From: Melieria omissa
Lineage: Eukaryota; Arthropoda; Insecta; Diptera; Ulidiidae
DNA length: 64,000 nt
Assembly: GCA_963971225.1 (NCBI GenBank)
Contig: OZ020269.1
Span: 92,566,865 to 92,630,864 of the forward strand
Direction of reading: 5' to 3'
Every line of letters begins with the position of its first letter. Positions within the stretch are counted from its first letter, which is position 1. The notes under the pieces are model-generated. The model did not search any database. It worked only from the letters and a program-made list of their open reading frames with translations, and was not told the DNA's origin. Shown piece after piece: positions 47,080 to 58,234 of this stretch. Made by a program: the position numbers and the translations under genes.

Positions 47080-47790
47080 TACTATTCAACAGTCGTTAGT
47101 TCTAAAGGTGCTGGAATTCTATTTGACTACTTAAAAGCTGGTGTCGGACTGCCGCAGTCTCTTAAATGAACTGGACTGGTGTAACTTCATAGAGTTGTAC
47201 TAGATAGCAGGGAGTGAGGGACACGACGGCAATAAATGAGTGGACCCTACACCAGGACTTTAGACGGCAATGAACAACCGACCCCGGAGCGGAACCAGAT
47301 TAATACTCCCGGAACCATTCTGTGGACCAGTAGCGCACACAAGAATTTGCATAAAATCTTTGAGCTTAATTCCATTTTAAACCATTTTTTTCACCATAAT
47401 TTTTGGTATTTGGGAGGTTTGAATCCACAAAACCTTCTCCACACTGCGCTATTGCTGTGAACTACCAAGAGGACACATTCGGGAATGGCTACGGCAATGT
47501 GTAGACCAGGAATTTGTTGACCATAGGACTAATTTCAAAGGAATGCGTCAGGCCACATAATCCCTGGCCCCATACAAAGGGGTCACAGGCAATCTTCATA
47601 AGCTAAACCGGGAGAACTTTTGTATCCCCAAAGGGCATCGCTCACTTAGATAACTACCGGCTCAAAAATATGGAATTATCCTCCTCGAGTGTAAGAGGAA
47701 GAAGAAACACATCCGTCCATGTTCTATGTGAATGTCCTAAGTTCACCATGAAGAGATTTTTCCGGCTCGGGCAGACGACATATTACCATA
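47080..47790 (+). mobile_element. Decayed LINE: RNase H and zinc-knuckle remnants, split by a MITE
   Basis: Near 47132-47225 one frame reads LVSDCRSLLNELDWCNFIEL, then Y-stop-IAGSEGHDGN, matching RNase H 'xWVPGHxGxxGNE' with the Trp position changed to a stop and the His to Glu. At about 47725-47775 HVLCECPKFTMKRFFRLG is the C-terminal knuckle, preceded in a shifted frame by EEEET. The segment between is interrupted by the MITE at 47328-47454. Several stops and shifts show it is older than the copy at 40050. Confidence 0.75.
47328..47454 (-). mobile_element. hAT-like MITE nested in a LINE remnant
   Basis: 127 bp, ends CAGTAGCGCACAC and the complement of CAATAGCGCAGTG. Flanked by CTGTGGAC (47320-47327) and CTGTGAAC (47455-47462), a 7/8 match and one of the best target duplications of the family; 8 bp fits hAT transposition. 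Reverse-complemented, the interior aligns with the 57075 copy (TTCAAACCTCCCAAA, GGTTTAAAATGGAATTAAGCTCAAA). Confidence 0.7.
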
Positions 47791-47985
47791 AACCATCTGG
47801 AAGTTACAAGCTTAGATAGTGATGGAACCCTTATCATGGAAGGTCAAAACGAAAGCTTCACAAAAGATCAGAGTGGTCATGGTGCACTTAAACCCATATG
47901 GTAATAATAGTTGTCCCAGAGAGTTACAGAACTCAGCTAAAAAATCATCATATCAGATGGGCTGATCCCAGAAAGTTGCTAAAAC
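47791..47985. other. No gene seen
   Basis: Short stretch between LINE remnant and the 87-bp array. Confidence 0.4.
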
Positions 47986-48490
47986 GATGCGTAGCTCGGA
48001 TAGGACGACAGAGTTCTTTACCAAAAGCAAGAGACAACTGAGTATGTATTCCTTCTGCGTCCATCGCCAAAAAGGTTCATTCTGCATTGATCACAGAGTT
48101 CTCTACCCAAAAGAAGAGGTTGACTGAGGACGTTCATCTTCTGCGTTCACCCCCTAAAAGATGACCGTTGCCGTTGACCAGAAAGTTCTCTGCCCAAAGG
48201 AAGAGGTCAACTGAGGAAGGTGCACCTTCTGCCGTCATCGCCAAAAAGATGCAATTTGCATTGACCACAGAGTTCTTTACCCAAAGGAAGATCTCGACTG
48301 GGAAGGTGCTCCTTCGCATCTACGTATCACCAAACGGTTGGGTGCTGCGTTGACAAAAGAGTTCTCTACCAAAAAAAAGAGGTCAACTAAGAAAAGAAGT
48401 CTTCTGTAGTTAGGAGTAGTTCTCTGTTTAAAAGAGCTCGACTGAAGGTGTTCCTTCTGCCAAAAAGGTGCATAGCTTACTGAGCCCTGG
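47986..48490. repeat. ~87-bp minisatellite
   Basis: Five to six units marked by AGAGTTCTCTACCCAAA..GAAGAGGTCAACTGAGGA..CCTTCTGC at 48010, 48095, 48182, 48269 and 48358 (spacing 85, 87, 87, 89). A sixth, shortened unit begins near 48417. Confidence 0.88.
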
Positions 48491-49200
48491 GGTCCTCTCG
48501 GATACAGTGATCCCAGAGAACTGGCCAAAAGATATGTGGCTCGCATAGGATGACTTCTCCGGACACAAACACATGGGAAAATCCCTCTACTCGTTATGGC
48601 GATAGTTGACTTTTCACATCGTTATGGCATCATTAACCTTAAATCCGACGAGAGACACTCTCACCAACATCTGGTTGGATATGTTGGAGGAGAATCCAGT
48701 TCGAGTAGTATGGGTTGTCATCAAGAACTCTTCAAAGGGGTGCATGTGCCAACAAAAGAACTCTAAACCTGTTCTCCAAGGTACTTCTTCAGTAATTTCA
48801 TCGACATCTGTTTCTTTTCAATCCTATGAAGACTTTTTGCTCTACTTTTTTCTTTTGAAAGGTTCTTCACTTAATTCCCATTGTTTCCTCTCGCACTATT
48901 TTCTTATATTCTCTCACTTCTCTCGCAATTTTTACACTTTTGCAATACATATTTTTTTCGTCTGGCTTTCACCTCATTGTCCTCTAAAAAACTTTGTATT
49001 CAGATGCGCTTTAAAGTCTCAATTATTGTCAAATTCAGACACCTCCCACCCGACTTCTTCCATTTTAGCCATAAATCCAGTTGTTGCCAAAAATGTTGAA
49101 GTGCAAAAAATAATAATAAAAATAAAAGCAGAAATCATAATAACAGAAATCATAATAAAAGCTCGACAATAGAAAAACATGCTCGAAAATAAAATTGTGA
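48491..49200. other. No gene seen
   Basis: Unique sequence, T/C-rich at 48780-49000. A plus-strand frame (48606-49172) lacks recognisable domains and has a Phe/Ser-rich then Ile/Lys-rich composition; not called. Confidence 0.4.
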
Positions 49201-50739
49201 ACTTTTTTCTGTGAATAAACGCGAGCAGCAATGCGGAAAAAGGGAGAAGGAGGCGCACACGACAGCGATCTCATATGTGTGGCAAACAAAACGCAGAGCA
49301 GAGCAGCGACTCCTCCTGTTGTTGCTGGCATTTTTGGCAAAGCGAATACTCGAAATTGCTGCATCAGCGCAAAGAAATTTTGTTGCCATTGCGGCGAATA
49401 TTTTAGGAGATTTTTCTCGACACAGTCAAAGGCAAAAGAGAAGGCGGCGGCGGCGAGCAAGGAAAACGCTGAGTGCTGAATTTCTGAGACGGCGACTCCA
49501 TTGGACACCAGCCATGTTGTGCATTGGTCGGTCAGTCTCGGTTCGAATGTCGCATAACTCACAGTTACCAGCCGTCGTCGTGCGTTGCCTGCGCCAGTTT
49601 GTCGACCAGTCTCGGTGTGCTGCTCGGGTCAGTTTATTGGCGGCCAACTAATTTTGCTGTTGCTTGTTTGTCCCGTCGTCTGTGTAGAGTCGGCCGTGTG
49701 TGTTTATGCACACGTGATGCTGTGGAGGAAACGTTGCAGCGAGCTGCCGCAGCAACTTTGTACTGATTCAAGGTGCACAGGACTCAGGACACTTATGAAA
49801 CTCGTTGCCTCCTTTCTGTCGCTCCACGCTCCACACCCAACGCTTGGCTCCATTTTGCAGCCACAACACACACAAACCTTCCACCTCAGACGTTGCTCGC
49901 CACTTGCTATCATTCTTCATGCGCTGCTTTTGCCCCCTTCGTCCTCACACGACTGTCCGCTTTTGCTGTTCATCACTTCAGCACTGGATCGCACTCATTG
50001 CTTTCGGCTCGCCACTTGTCGGCCACTTGCGCCATTTATCGGTGGTGGCACATGAAATATGAAAATTTATTCAAGTCACTTTGATTTTATGTATTTGGCC
50101 AAATGTATGGGAAACCACTTGAAAACTTTCTGCACTTCCTACACTTTTCGCTTGTCGCCAACTCACATTGTGCGCCTAAAAGCCGACTAGCATGTTTTCT
50201 CTTCTAAGCAACGCAACAACACAGCGAATTTGAGCGATATTGAAAATTATGAAAGCAATGCTTTCTCTCACAATGCGTTCCATTCCAAACCCCCATTTAG
50301 CAACAACAACAACAAAAACAACAAAAGCAAAACTTTTGTCGCTTTTATGCTCGGAAATTCTTTGCCGCTGTTTGCTTTTTTTTTGGCTGCTGCCATCAAT
50401 TTTTGCTGTTGTGACTGACGTCTGCACAGTGCTTTGGTTTGTTGCGAAGGGCGCGACGCCAAGGATTTGTGTGGCTAATTCGTTCGAATTTTAAAGATGT
50501 AACAAATCGAAGTAGCATCACTCACACATTCATGAAAATGGCAAAAATTTCGCGCGAACGCGATGACGTCGTCGAAAATGGTTAGCTTAATGGCTGGAAA
50601 AGGGCGCAAGCTTGGCAGTGACACATCACTATGCGCGTATTTTTATTGAATTGTTGTTTTTGTTGTTGTAATTGTGTGAAGTGCCACTATGACACTTTGT
50701 GGCTGTACCCAGATGGCAGCGAAAATGTTGCAAGCAAGT
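49201..50739. other. GC-richer unique island, possible regulatory or non-coding exon region
   Basis: The most GC-rich, least repetitive island in the right half. It contains two TCAGT(C/T) initiator-like words on the plus strand (about 49531 and 49629) without a TATA box or a correctly spaced downstream element that I can see. Overlapping frames on both strands, some reaching about 165 codons, have no domain. A promoter or an untranslated exon is possible but unproven. Confidence 0.4.
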
Positions 50740-53700
50740 GAAAAGGATTAAGGTTGATGAGCTTAAAATGAAGTTGAGAATTTCGCTTAGACGAAGAGAT
50801 AAGCTAAAGAGATAAAGACGGAGGAAGAGGAACGAGAAAGAAAGTTACGAGGAGTTAAAGTGAGATGAAACTGAGTAATTGACGAAGAGGTAGAGATGAG
50901 CTAAAAAGATGGGGAAGAAGGAGGAGGAACGAATAAGAATGTTACAAGTAGTTAAAGAGAGACGAAAATGACTACGAAGAGGTAGAGATAAGCTAAAGAG
51001 ATGAAGAGGAATGATGAAGAACTAGAAAGATATGTACGAGAAGTTAAAGGGAGATGAAACTGAGTAACGGACGAAGAGGTAAAGACAAAGTAAAGAGATG
51101 GAGAAGAAGAAAGAGGAACGAGAAAGAAAGTTACGAGAAGTTAAAGAGAGATGGAACTGAATAACAGACGAAGAGGTAGAGATAAGCTAAAGAGATGGAG
51201 AAGAAGGAAGACGAATTAGAACGAAAGGTACGAGGAGTTAAAGAGAAATTAAACTGACTACGAAGCGGTAGAGATAAGCTAAGGAAATGGAGAAGGAGAA
51301 AGGCAAACGAGGAAGAATTGTACGAGAAGTTAAAGAGAGACGAAACTGACTACGAAGGAAGAAGAAGCCGAAAGAAAAATACGAGAAGTTAAAGGGAGAT
51401 GAAACTAAGTAACTGACGAAGATGTAGAGATAAGCTAAAAAGATTCAGAAGAAAAAAGAAGAACTGGAACGAAAGAAACGAGGAGTTAAAGAGGTAAAAA
51501 GGAGCTAATGATGTGAAAAGATGCTAAAGCAAAAAGATAAAACGATTAACAGGAGCTGGAGAGGGAATGAAAAGTTGAAAGAGAAGTTAAAGAGTTAAAG
51601 AGGAGCTGAAGTAAAAGATATGGAGAAGAAGACGAACAAGAAAGAAAGTTACGAGGAGTTAAAGAGAGATGAATCTGAGTAACCAACAAAGAGATAGAGA
51701 TAAGCTAAAGAGAGGAAGGAAGAGAAACGAAAAAGAAAAGTTCAAGGAATTAAAGAGGTAAAAAGGAGCTAAAGATGTGAGATGCTAAAGAAAGAAGATA
51801 CAAATATTAACAGAAGCTGAAGAGAAATTTAGAAGTTGAAAAAAATTTTCAAAGAGAAGTTGTGGAGGTATAGAGGAACTAAAGATTTAATAAGACAAAG
51901 AGAATATGAAGAGATACAGAGAAACTGTAAAGATTAATAGCAACTAAAGAGAGAAGCTGAAGATGTAAAAAGAATATGGAGAGTTATTTATTGAAAAGCT
52001 AAGGAGATAAAGAGAACTAAAAAACAAAAATAGCTGAAGCGTAAAGCGCAGCTGAAAGAAAGAGTGAAAGTGAAAAGAGAAGAGAAAAATATCGAAAAGA
52101 TTAAGAGCTAAGAGGTAAAGAGAAGAATACAAATTGAGCTGATAAGAAGGTAAGGAGATGAAGATAAGAATTAAAAATTAGCCAATCGCAAACTAAAATC
52201 TGAAAAAGAAGAGAATGAAGAAGAGATGAAGAGAAACTAAGAAAGACTGTTTAAAATATAAAACAAAGCGATAAAGTGATATGGCGAAGTAAATCTGATA
52301 AAAGAAAGCTAAAGAAAGGGAGAGAAACTAGGGATAAGCGGAAAGGTAAAAAGAAACAATGAAGATAAAGAAGACTAAAGAGCTAAGAGAGCTAAAGAGG
52401 AAAAAAATACCAAGTAAGTTAAAGAGAAGACATCAAGAGAAGTTCAAGTGGTGAGATGTAAAAAAATAAAGTGAATTGGAAAATAAGATGAGAAGAAACT
52501 GAACAAAAGTAGACCGAGACTATGAAGATAGAGAAGACAAACTAAAGGGAAAAAGAATACCGAGTAAGTTAAAGAGAAGAAGAAAATAAATATAAAGAGA
52601 AGCTGAAGTGGTGAGATGGAAAAAAATAAAGCGTATTTGAAAGTAAAATGAGAAAAAAACTAAAGAGAAGTAAACTGAGACTGAGCTAAGAGAAAATTGA
52701 TACAAGAAAACAAGATTAGAGAATAACTGAAGAAAAAGGAAAGAGGTGAAGAGAAGAAGAATGAAAGTGAGCTAAGTAACATTTAGATATGAAAACATTA
52801 TTAGGAAATTACTAAGGAAAAGGAAAAGGGGTGAAGAGAAGTTCAAAACATAGTAAAAAGCTGAAGAAAGTGAAAATAAGATAAGCTGAAACGAAGAGGT
52901 GGTGAAGCAAAAAATAAATCCTTGAGAGATAAACTAGAGCTGATGATTTGAGGAGAAACTGAATGAATGAAGAGAAGAGACTGTATGAAGAAAAATTTTA
53001 TAGATGAAATGAAGCTCAAGCCACATATTTAGATTGAAGGGTTAAGGGCAAACAAACAACAGATGTGAAGAAGTTAAGGAGATAAAGAAGTTAAGGAGAT
53101 CTAGAAATCTGATGATGTAAAGAGAACCTGGGTAAGCAGCTGAATAGACAAAGTGAATATACAAAGTAAGTTGAAGAGAATGTAGAGACATGAAAAGAAG
53201 AAATGTGCTGAAGAGAAAAGCTGAGAAGAAACTAAGGATGCAAAGATAAGCAGAAAAGATAGTAAAAAGCTGAAAACAAAATCAGAGTTGATAAGATTGA
53301 ATGAAGCTAAAGTAAAAAGCAAAACTTGAAAAGATAAAAAAAAATGCTTGGGATATCAAGCTGAATGGATGAAAAGATGAAGTTCAGTGATTGAAGAAAA
53401 GTTGAATGGATGAAGAAGAACTCAAGGGATAAAGTTGGCCTAATGAGTTCAAGTGAAACTAAACGCATGTTGCTAAAGGAAGGTGAAAATCTTAAGAGAT
53501 GAAATATAGCTGGGGAAAAGATTGAAGCTGAATGGATGAAAAAATGAACAGAAGTTGAATGGTTGAATAGATGTTGAATAAATAAAGAAAAACTCAGGAG
53601 GAAACTCAGCAAAGTTAGCCTGATGAGTTAAAGTGAAACTAATCGCTTGTGGCAAAGATAGAGATATCTAAAAACCTTAAGAGATAAAGTAAAGCTGGAC

Positions 53701-53890
53701 ATTTGAAAGCAAAAGGGATGAAAAGGAGCTGACGGAATGAAAAGAAGCTGAAGGAAATTAGAGAAGTGGAATGGATGAGAAGAAATTCAAGAGTTTAAAC
53801 GAGACTGAAGAGTTAAAAATGAAGATCAGATCAAAAGAAGCAGTGGAGATAAGGAACTCAAATAACTGAAGATGTAAAAAGGAGCTGAAA
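50740..53890. repeat. Purine-rich tandem array, ~92-100-bp units
   Basis: Plus strand almost entirely A/G with sparse T. In the left part the phrases GACGAAGAGGTAGAGATAAG, CTAAAGAGATGGAGAAGAAG and TTACGAGGAGTTAAAGAGAG recur every 92-100 bp (for example 50804, 50901, 50993). From about 51500 the units become irregular ('AGCTAAAGAGGTAAAAAGGAGC', 'GTAAGTTAAAGAGAAGA'). From 52900 'GAATGGATGAAGAAGAACTC' phrases dominate. No coding evidence; minus-strand Phe/Leu/Ser frames are compositional. Confidence 0.85.
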
Positions 53891-54035
53891 AGAAAGAGCT
53901 AACAAAAAACTTACACCAAAGAAAGACTAAGACTAAAGCAAGACAAGAGAGTAAGAAAACAAACATTAAGTTGGTTACGAAAACATCGGCAAAGGAAAAA
54001 AAGAGAGAAAGTTTGGAAGGAAGGAGAGAAGAAGA
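53891..54035 (+). repeat. Orphan unit of the 150-bp array
   Basis: Contains, in the same order and spacing as the array at 55880-56660, 'ACACCAAAGAAAGACTAAGA', 'CATTAAGTTGGTTACGAAAA' and 'GAGAGAAAGTTTGGAAGGAAGG'. It lies about 1.85 kb from the array with a unique island between them. Confidence 0.8.
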
Positions 54036-55340
54036 GAAGCTAAAAGGACAATGAGGAGCCTACATGAATCATGCTTGTTATCGCTTTTATGATCAGTTAA
54101 ATTCCATTACCAATGAGTGAATTAAGAAGTGAAAGCGCAATATTATATAAAATACCAAAGCATTGCTTAAAATTTTAAGCAATTATTAAATTATTATTAA
54201 ACACTTTAAAAACCATTAAACCAAAACCTGCCTCAAGCTTTGCAGCAACTGAACTCGGTCTCAACTCGCAGCTTGTAGGCAGAAAACAATTCAATTTTAA
54301 GGTCAAATTATGCACAACACGTTCAGACGCCGGTCACTGTCAGCGCTTCCAAATTTCATATTAAATAATACCAATAAAATTTACAACACCAACAATGATA
54401 TGCAACTCTCGAAATTGACCGTCGTAAAAGAAACTATTCCAAAAAAATAACAACAACAACCACAACAACATTTCGTGCTGCCTAATTGCTAATGACTTGA
54501 AGCCTATTGAAGGTCGCCAGCAACACCAGCGGCAATAACTATGGCAACAACAACAATAGCTTTCAAATCCCAAAAAGCCACAAAAACAACAGCGCCCACG
54601 GTCAGCGGTGATTTCGTAAGCGATCAGCGTTGAGCATCAATTACCATCAGTCGGTCGGAAAGGGAAGAAAGAAAAAGCCGGCTGAAAGCCAAACAATTGT
54701 TGGCCACTTGTTGGACGACGGCGGCGCTGCGGTCAAGCGGCGCAGCTCAGTGTGACGCGATAAGATCAAATCGCGTTAATGAAATACGGAAAGTGACACA
54801 CACACAACAACAACACTGCGACAAACATTTAGCCGCCACTTCATTCCCACACAAAAACAAAAGAGACCCAACCAAAAACAGAGCAACGACAAAAACAAAA
54901 ACAAAAACAAACAGACGCACACTCGAAGCGGCGGCAGCAACAAAGTTCATAATCGCCAGAAATTAATTTACATACATGGCTGCACTCTGACCGCGGCGAC
55001 GCACAAACTGTCTGGCCGAGCGTCTGTGAATAGTTTAAACGGCTGGTGGGACGAATTGCCGATCGGCCGGACTGTTGTGGCCCGCATGTTGCATGACAGC
55101 GTCCAGTAAGAGAACTCATAGTGAGGGAGGGAGGGAGGAACTTGCGGTGTTGCTGTTTGCGGTGCAGAATTTCGAATTTAATTGAAAACAGCAAAAACGA
55201 AAACAATTAAAATTACAACAACAATTTCAACACCAAAAGACCAAAAACAACACAATAACTCAACAACAGGGTGAGCAACAACAGCAGCATGAGCCCATTT
55301 TAATTATCCGAATAATCAACAACAAAACTAAACAAAACAA
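54036..55340. other. Non-coding unique island
   Basis: Unique GC-richer sequence (54240-55160) with CAA/AAC runs (54450-54475, 54545-54565, 55210-55235) and ACAAAAACAAAAACAAAA at 54885-54910. No exon supported. Confidence 0.5.
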
Positions 55341-55880
55341 GAAGGGGGAGAGTAATTAGAAATGGTAAAAGGAACAGCCGAAATTTGCAACCAAGCGATA
55401 AGAAGATGAATAAGAAGAAGAAGATTAAAGACTATGGGGGAAAAGTACTGGAAGATGTAATAGTTGGTTAAAAAATTGAACTGATTGTTGAGGAAATGAC
55501 TGACAAAAAGAACCAGTAAAGAAGAAGACTAGAGAGGATGACTAAAGGAAGAAGGCTGGGAAAAGCGGAAAGAAACCAAGAAACCCCAAATAAAGAAACT
55601 ACTTATTTCTTTGGGTTCGGTTAGCTAAGCTTTTGGAAATCCAAATGACTGAAGCCAAAATAATATAACGAAAAAGGGGCAATAAAAGAACAGGAAAGAG
55701 CGCTACAAGTCGGTTAGGAAGACAGCGATGAGCAAAGAATGCGAAACTTTAATAAGCAAAGGAAGAAGAAAAGATGACATATCTAAAAAAAATTAACAAA
55801 AACGCATCTCAGAAAGAAAAACACGATTCGAAAATATCAATAAAGAAGGAAAAGAAAGGAGAAATATGGGTGTGGATAAA
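55341..55880. repeat. Purine-rich low-complexity tract
   Basis: A/G-rich plus strand without a clear period, leading into the 150-bp array. Confidence 0.65.
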
Positions 55881-56660
55881 GAAAGGAAAAGGTTATATAA
55901 AAAGACTCAAAAAAACCACAACAAAGAATGACGAAGACTAAAGTAAGACAAAAGAGGAAGAAATAACGAAATAAGATGGTTACGAAAATATCAATAAAGG
56001 GGGAAAAAGGGCATACAAGTTGGTGAAGATAAAGAATTAGAATAAAAGGTTATATAGAAAGACTCAAAAAAAATCACACCGAAGAAAGACTAAGACTACA
56101 GTAAAACAGGACACTAAGAAATAATAAATAAAGTTGGTTATGAAAACAACGCCAAAGGAAAAAAGAAAGAGAAAGTTTGGAAAAGATAAGGAAGAAGAAA
56201 AGGTTCAAAAGACTCAAAAAAATCACGTCAAATAAAGATGAAGACTAAAGTAAGAGAAGAGACTAAGAAATAACAAATTAAGTTGGTTACGAAAACAACG
56301 ACAAATGAAAAAGGAATGAGAAAGTTTAGTGAAGATAAGGAAGAAGAAAAGGTTACATAAAAGACTAAACAAAATCACAACAAAGAATGACTAAGACTAA
56401 AGTAAGACAAGAGACTAAAAAATTAAATTAAGTTGGTAACGAAAACTTTGACAAAGGAAAAAGGAAAACGAAAGTTTGGTGAAGATAAGGAAGAAGATAA
56501 GGATACATAAAAGATTTAAAAAAAAAATCACACCAAAGACAGATTAAGACTAAGAAATAACGAATTAAACTGGCCAACTTCGCTAAAGGAAATATGAAAG
56601 AGAAAGTTAGGTAAGGTTAGAGAAGAAAAAAGTTATATACGAGAATCACATCAAAAATAG
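55881..56660. repeat. ~150-bp purine-rich tandem array
   Basis: Five to six units marked by AAGGTTA(T/C)ATAAAAAGACT at about 55889, 56046, 56199, 56349 and 56499, followed by AAATCACACCAAAGAAAGAC and AGTTGGTTACGAAAACAACG. Spacing is 150-157 bp. Confidence 0.87.
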
Positions 56661-57074
56661 GTATTGAGGAAAATCAGAGTTAGAAATTGGTTACAAACGA
56701 AAAAAGAATGAAAATCTAAGGTTAGGATAAGAAGAAAAGATAAGACTAGATAAGATAAGATGAGAAGAACGACAAAAAGATATGTTAAGATACTTTCAAA
56801 CTAATCCATTTTAAAAAAAACTAAGAAAGTAAGCTGCTACTGAGAACCAGTGCGTTGGGTCCGAATAGGAAAGAAGAAGAGATACTATTGTATAGTTAGT
56901 TCACCTAAGGAAATACGAAATATGAGAGTAAGAAAGCATGAAACAACAAGCAACGCAAACAGTAGTAAAGAGAAGGAAATTCGATTTTGAGGTTAAGTAG
57001 AAGAAGAAACATAAAATTTAATCAAATCAAACGAGAACGGGAGCGAGGATAGAAAAATAAGTTATGGTTTAGGC
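56661..57074. other. Purine-rich, no gene
   Basis: A/G-rich sequence without recognisable units up to the MITE. Confidence 0.5.
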
Positions 57075-57215
57075 CAGTGGCGCACATGCTGGAGGGGATT
57101 TTTGGGGTTCAAACCCCCCAAACCCAAAAGTTGCTGGTAAAAAATATGGTTTCGAATGATATTCGGCTCAAAAGTTGTACCTACCCCCGAAATTGAAATC
57201 CTGTGTGCGCCACTG
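57075..57215 (+). mobile_element. hAT-like MITE, best-preserved copy
   Basis: 141 bp with near-perfect terminal inverted repeats: CAGTGGCGCACA at the left and TGTGCGCCACTG at the right. A second inverted motif, GGGGTTCAAACCCC, lies just inside the left end. Flanks gtttaggc and gtttgagg match at 5 of 8, with two of the three differences being transitions. No coding capacity. I use this copy to orient and recognise the six others. Confidence 0.78.
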
Positions 57216-57469
57216 GTTTGAGGACAAACCACATATTATAAACTACAAAATTTCTTAAGTACGAGGAAAAAAAAGGTCAAATATAACGAAACTTTCTACT
57301 TTTTTCGGTGCCGTCTGATACAACAAAATGAAATGGAATGAAACTAAAATAAATTAAGTTAAATGGAACGAATTCTAATGAATATAAATGAACCTAAATG
57401 ATTTCAAATGAATTGAAATAAACTTAAATTAAGTATCTGAAATGAACTGACATGAATTGAATTGAAATG
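57216..57469. repeat. Decayed ATGAA/AAATGA simple repeat
   Basis: From about 57325, phrases such as AAATGGAATGAAAC and AAATGAACTTAAATGA form an irregular 5-10-bp repeat leading into the pentanucleotide array. Confidence 0.6.
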
Positions 57470-58234
57470 ACTTGAAATAAAATAAAATAAAATAAAATAA
57501 AATAAAATAAAATAAAATAAAATAAAATAAAATAAAATAAAATAAAATAAAATAAAATAAAATAAAATAAAATAAAATAAAATAAAATAAAATAAAATAA
57601 AATAAAATAAAATAAAATAAAGCAAAATAAAATAAAAAAATAAAATAAAATAAAATAAAATAAAATAAAATAAAATAAAATAAAATAAAATAAAATAAAA
57701 TAAAATCAAATCAAATCAAATCAAATCAAATCAAATCAAATCAAATCAAATCAAATCAAATCAAATCAAATCAAATCAAATCAAATCAAATCAAATCAAA
57801 TCAAATCAAATCAAATCAAATCAAATCAAATCAAATCAAATCAAATCAAATCAAATCAAATCAAATCAAATCAAATCAAATCAAATCAAATCAAATCAAA
57901 TCAAATCAAATCAAATCAAATCAAATCAAATCACATCAAATCAAATCAAATCAAATCAAATCAAATCAAATCAAATCAAATCAAATCAAATCAAATCAAA
58001 TCAAATCAAATCAAATCAAATCAAATCAAATCAAATCAAATCAAATCAAATCAAATCAAATCAAATCAAATCAAATCAAATCAAATCAAATCAAATCAAA
58101 TCAAATCAAATCAAATCAAATCAAATCAAATCAAATAAACAAAATAAAATAAAAATAAAATAAAATAAAATAAAATAAAATAAAATAAAATAAAATAAAA
58201 TAAAATAAAATAAAATAAATAAAATAAAATAAAA
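57470..58234. repeat. Pentanucleotide array: (AAAAT)n-(AAATC)n-(AAAAT)n
   Basis: AAAAT units fill about 57475-57703, AAATC units about 57704-58134, and AAAAT units again about 58135-58234. The central block is about 86 units with one variant (CACATC near 57932). The AAAAT blocks have a few interruptions (AAAGC near 57620, an extra A near 57636 and 58151). Confidence 0.97.

Noticed and set aside
49524..49640. Core promoter with TCAGTC/TCAGTT initiators
   Set aside because: Initiator words are common by chance and no TATA box or correctly spaced downstream element was found; kept only as a note in the island entry.
57404..57709. Phe-Ile-Leu-Tyr repeat protein frame
   Set aside because: Translation of the AAAAT pentamer array.
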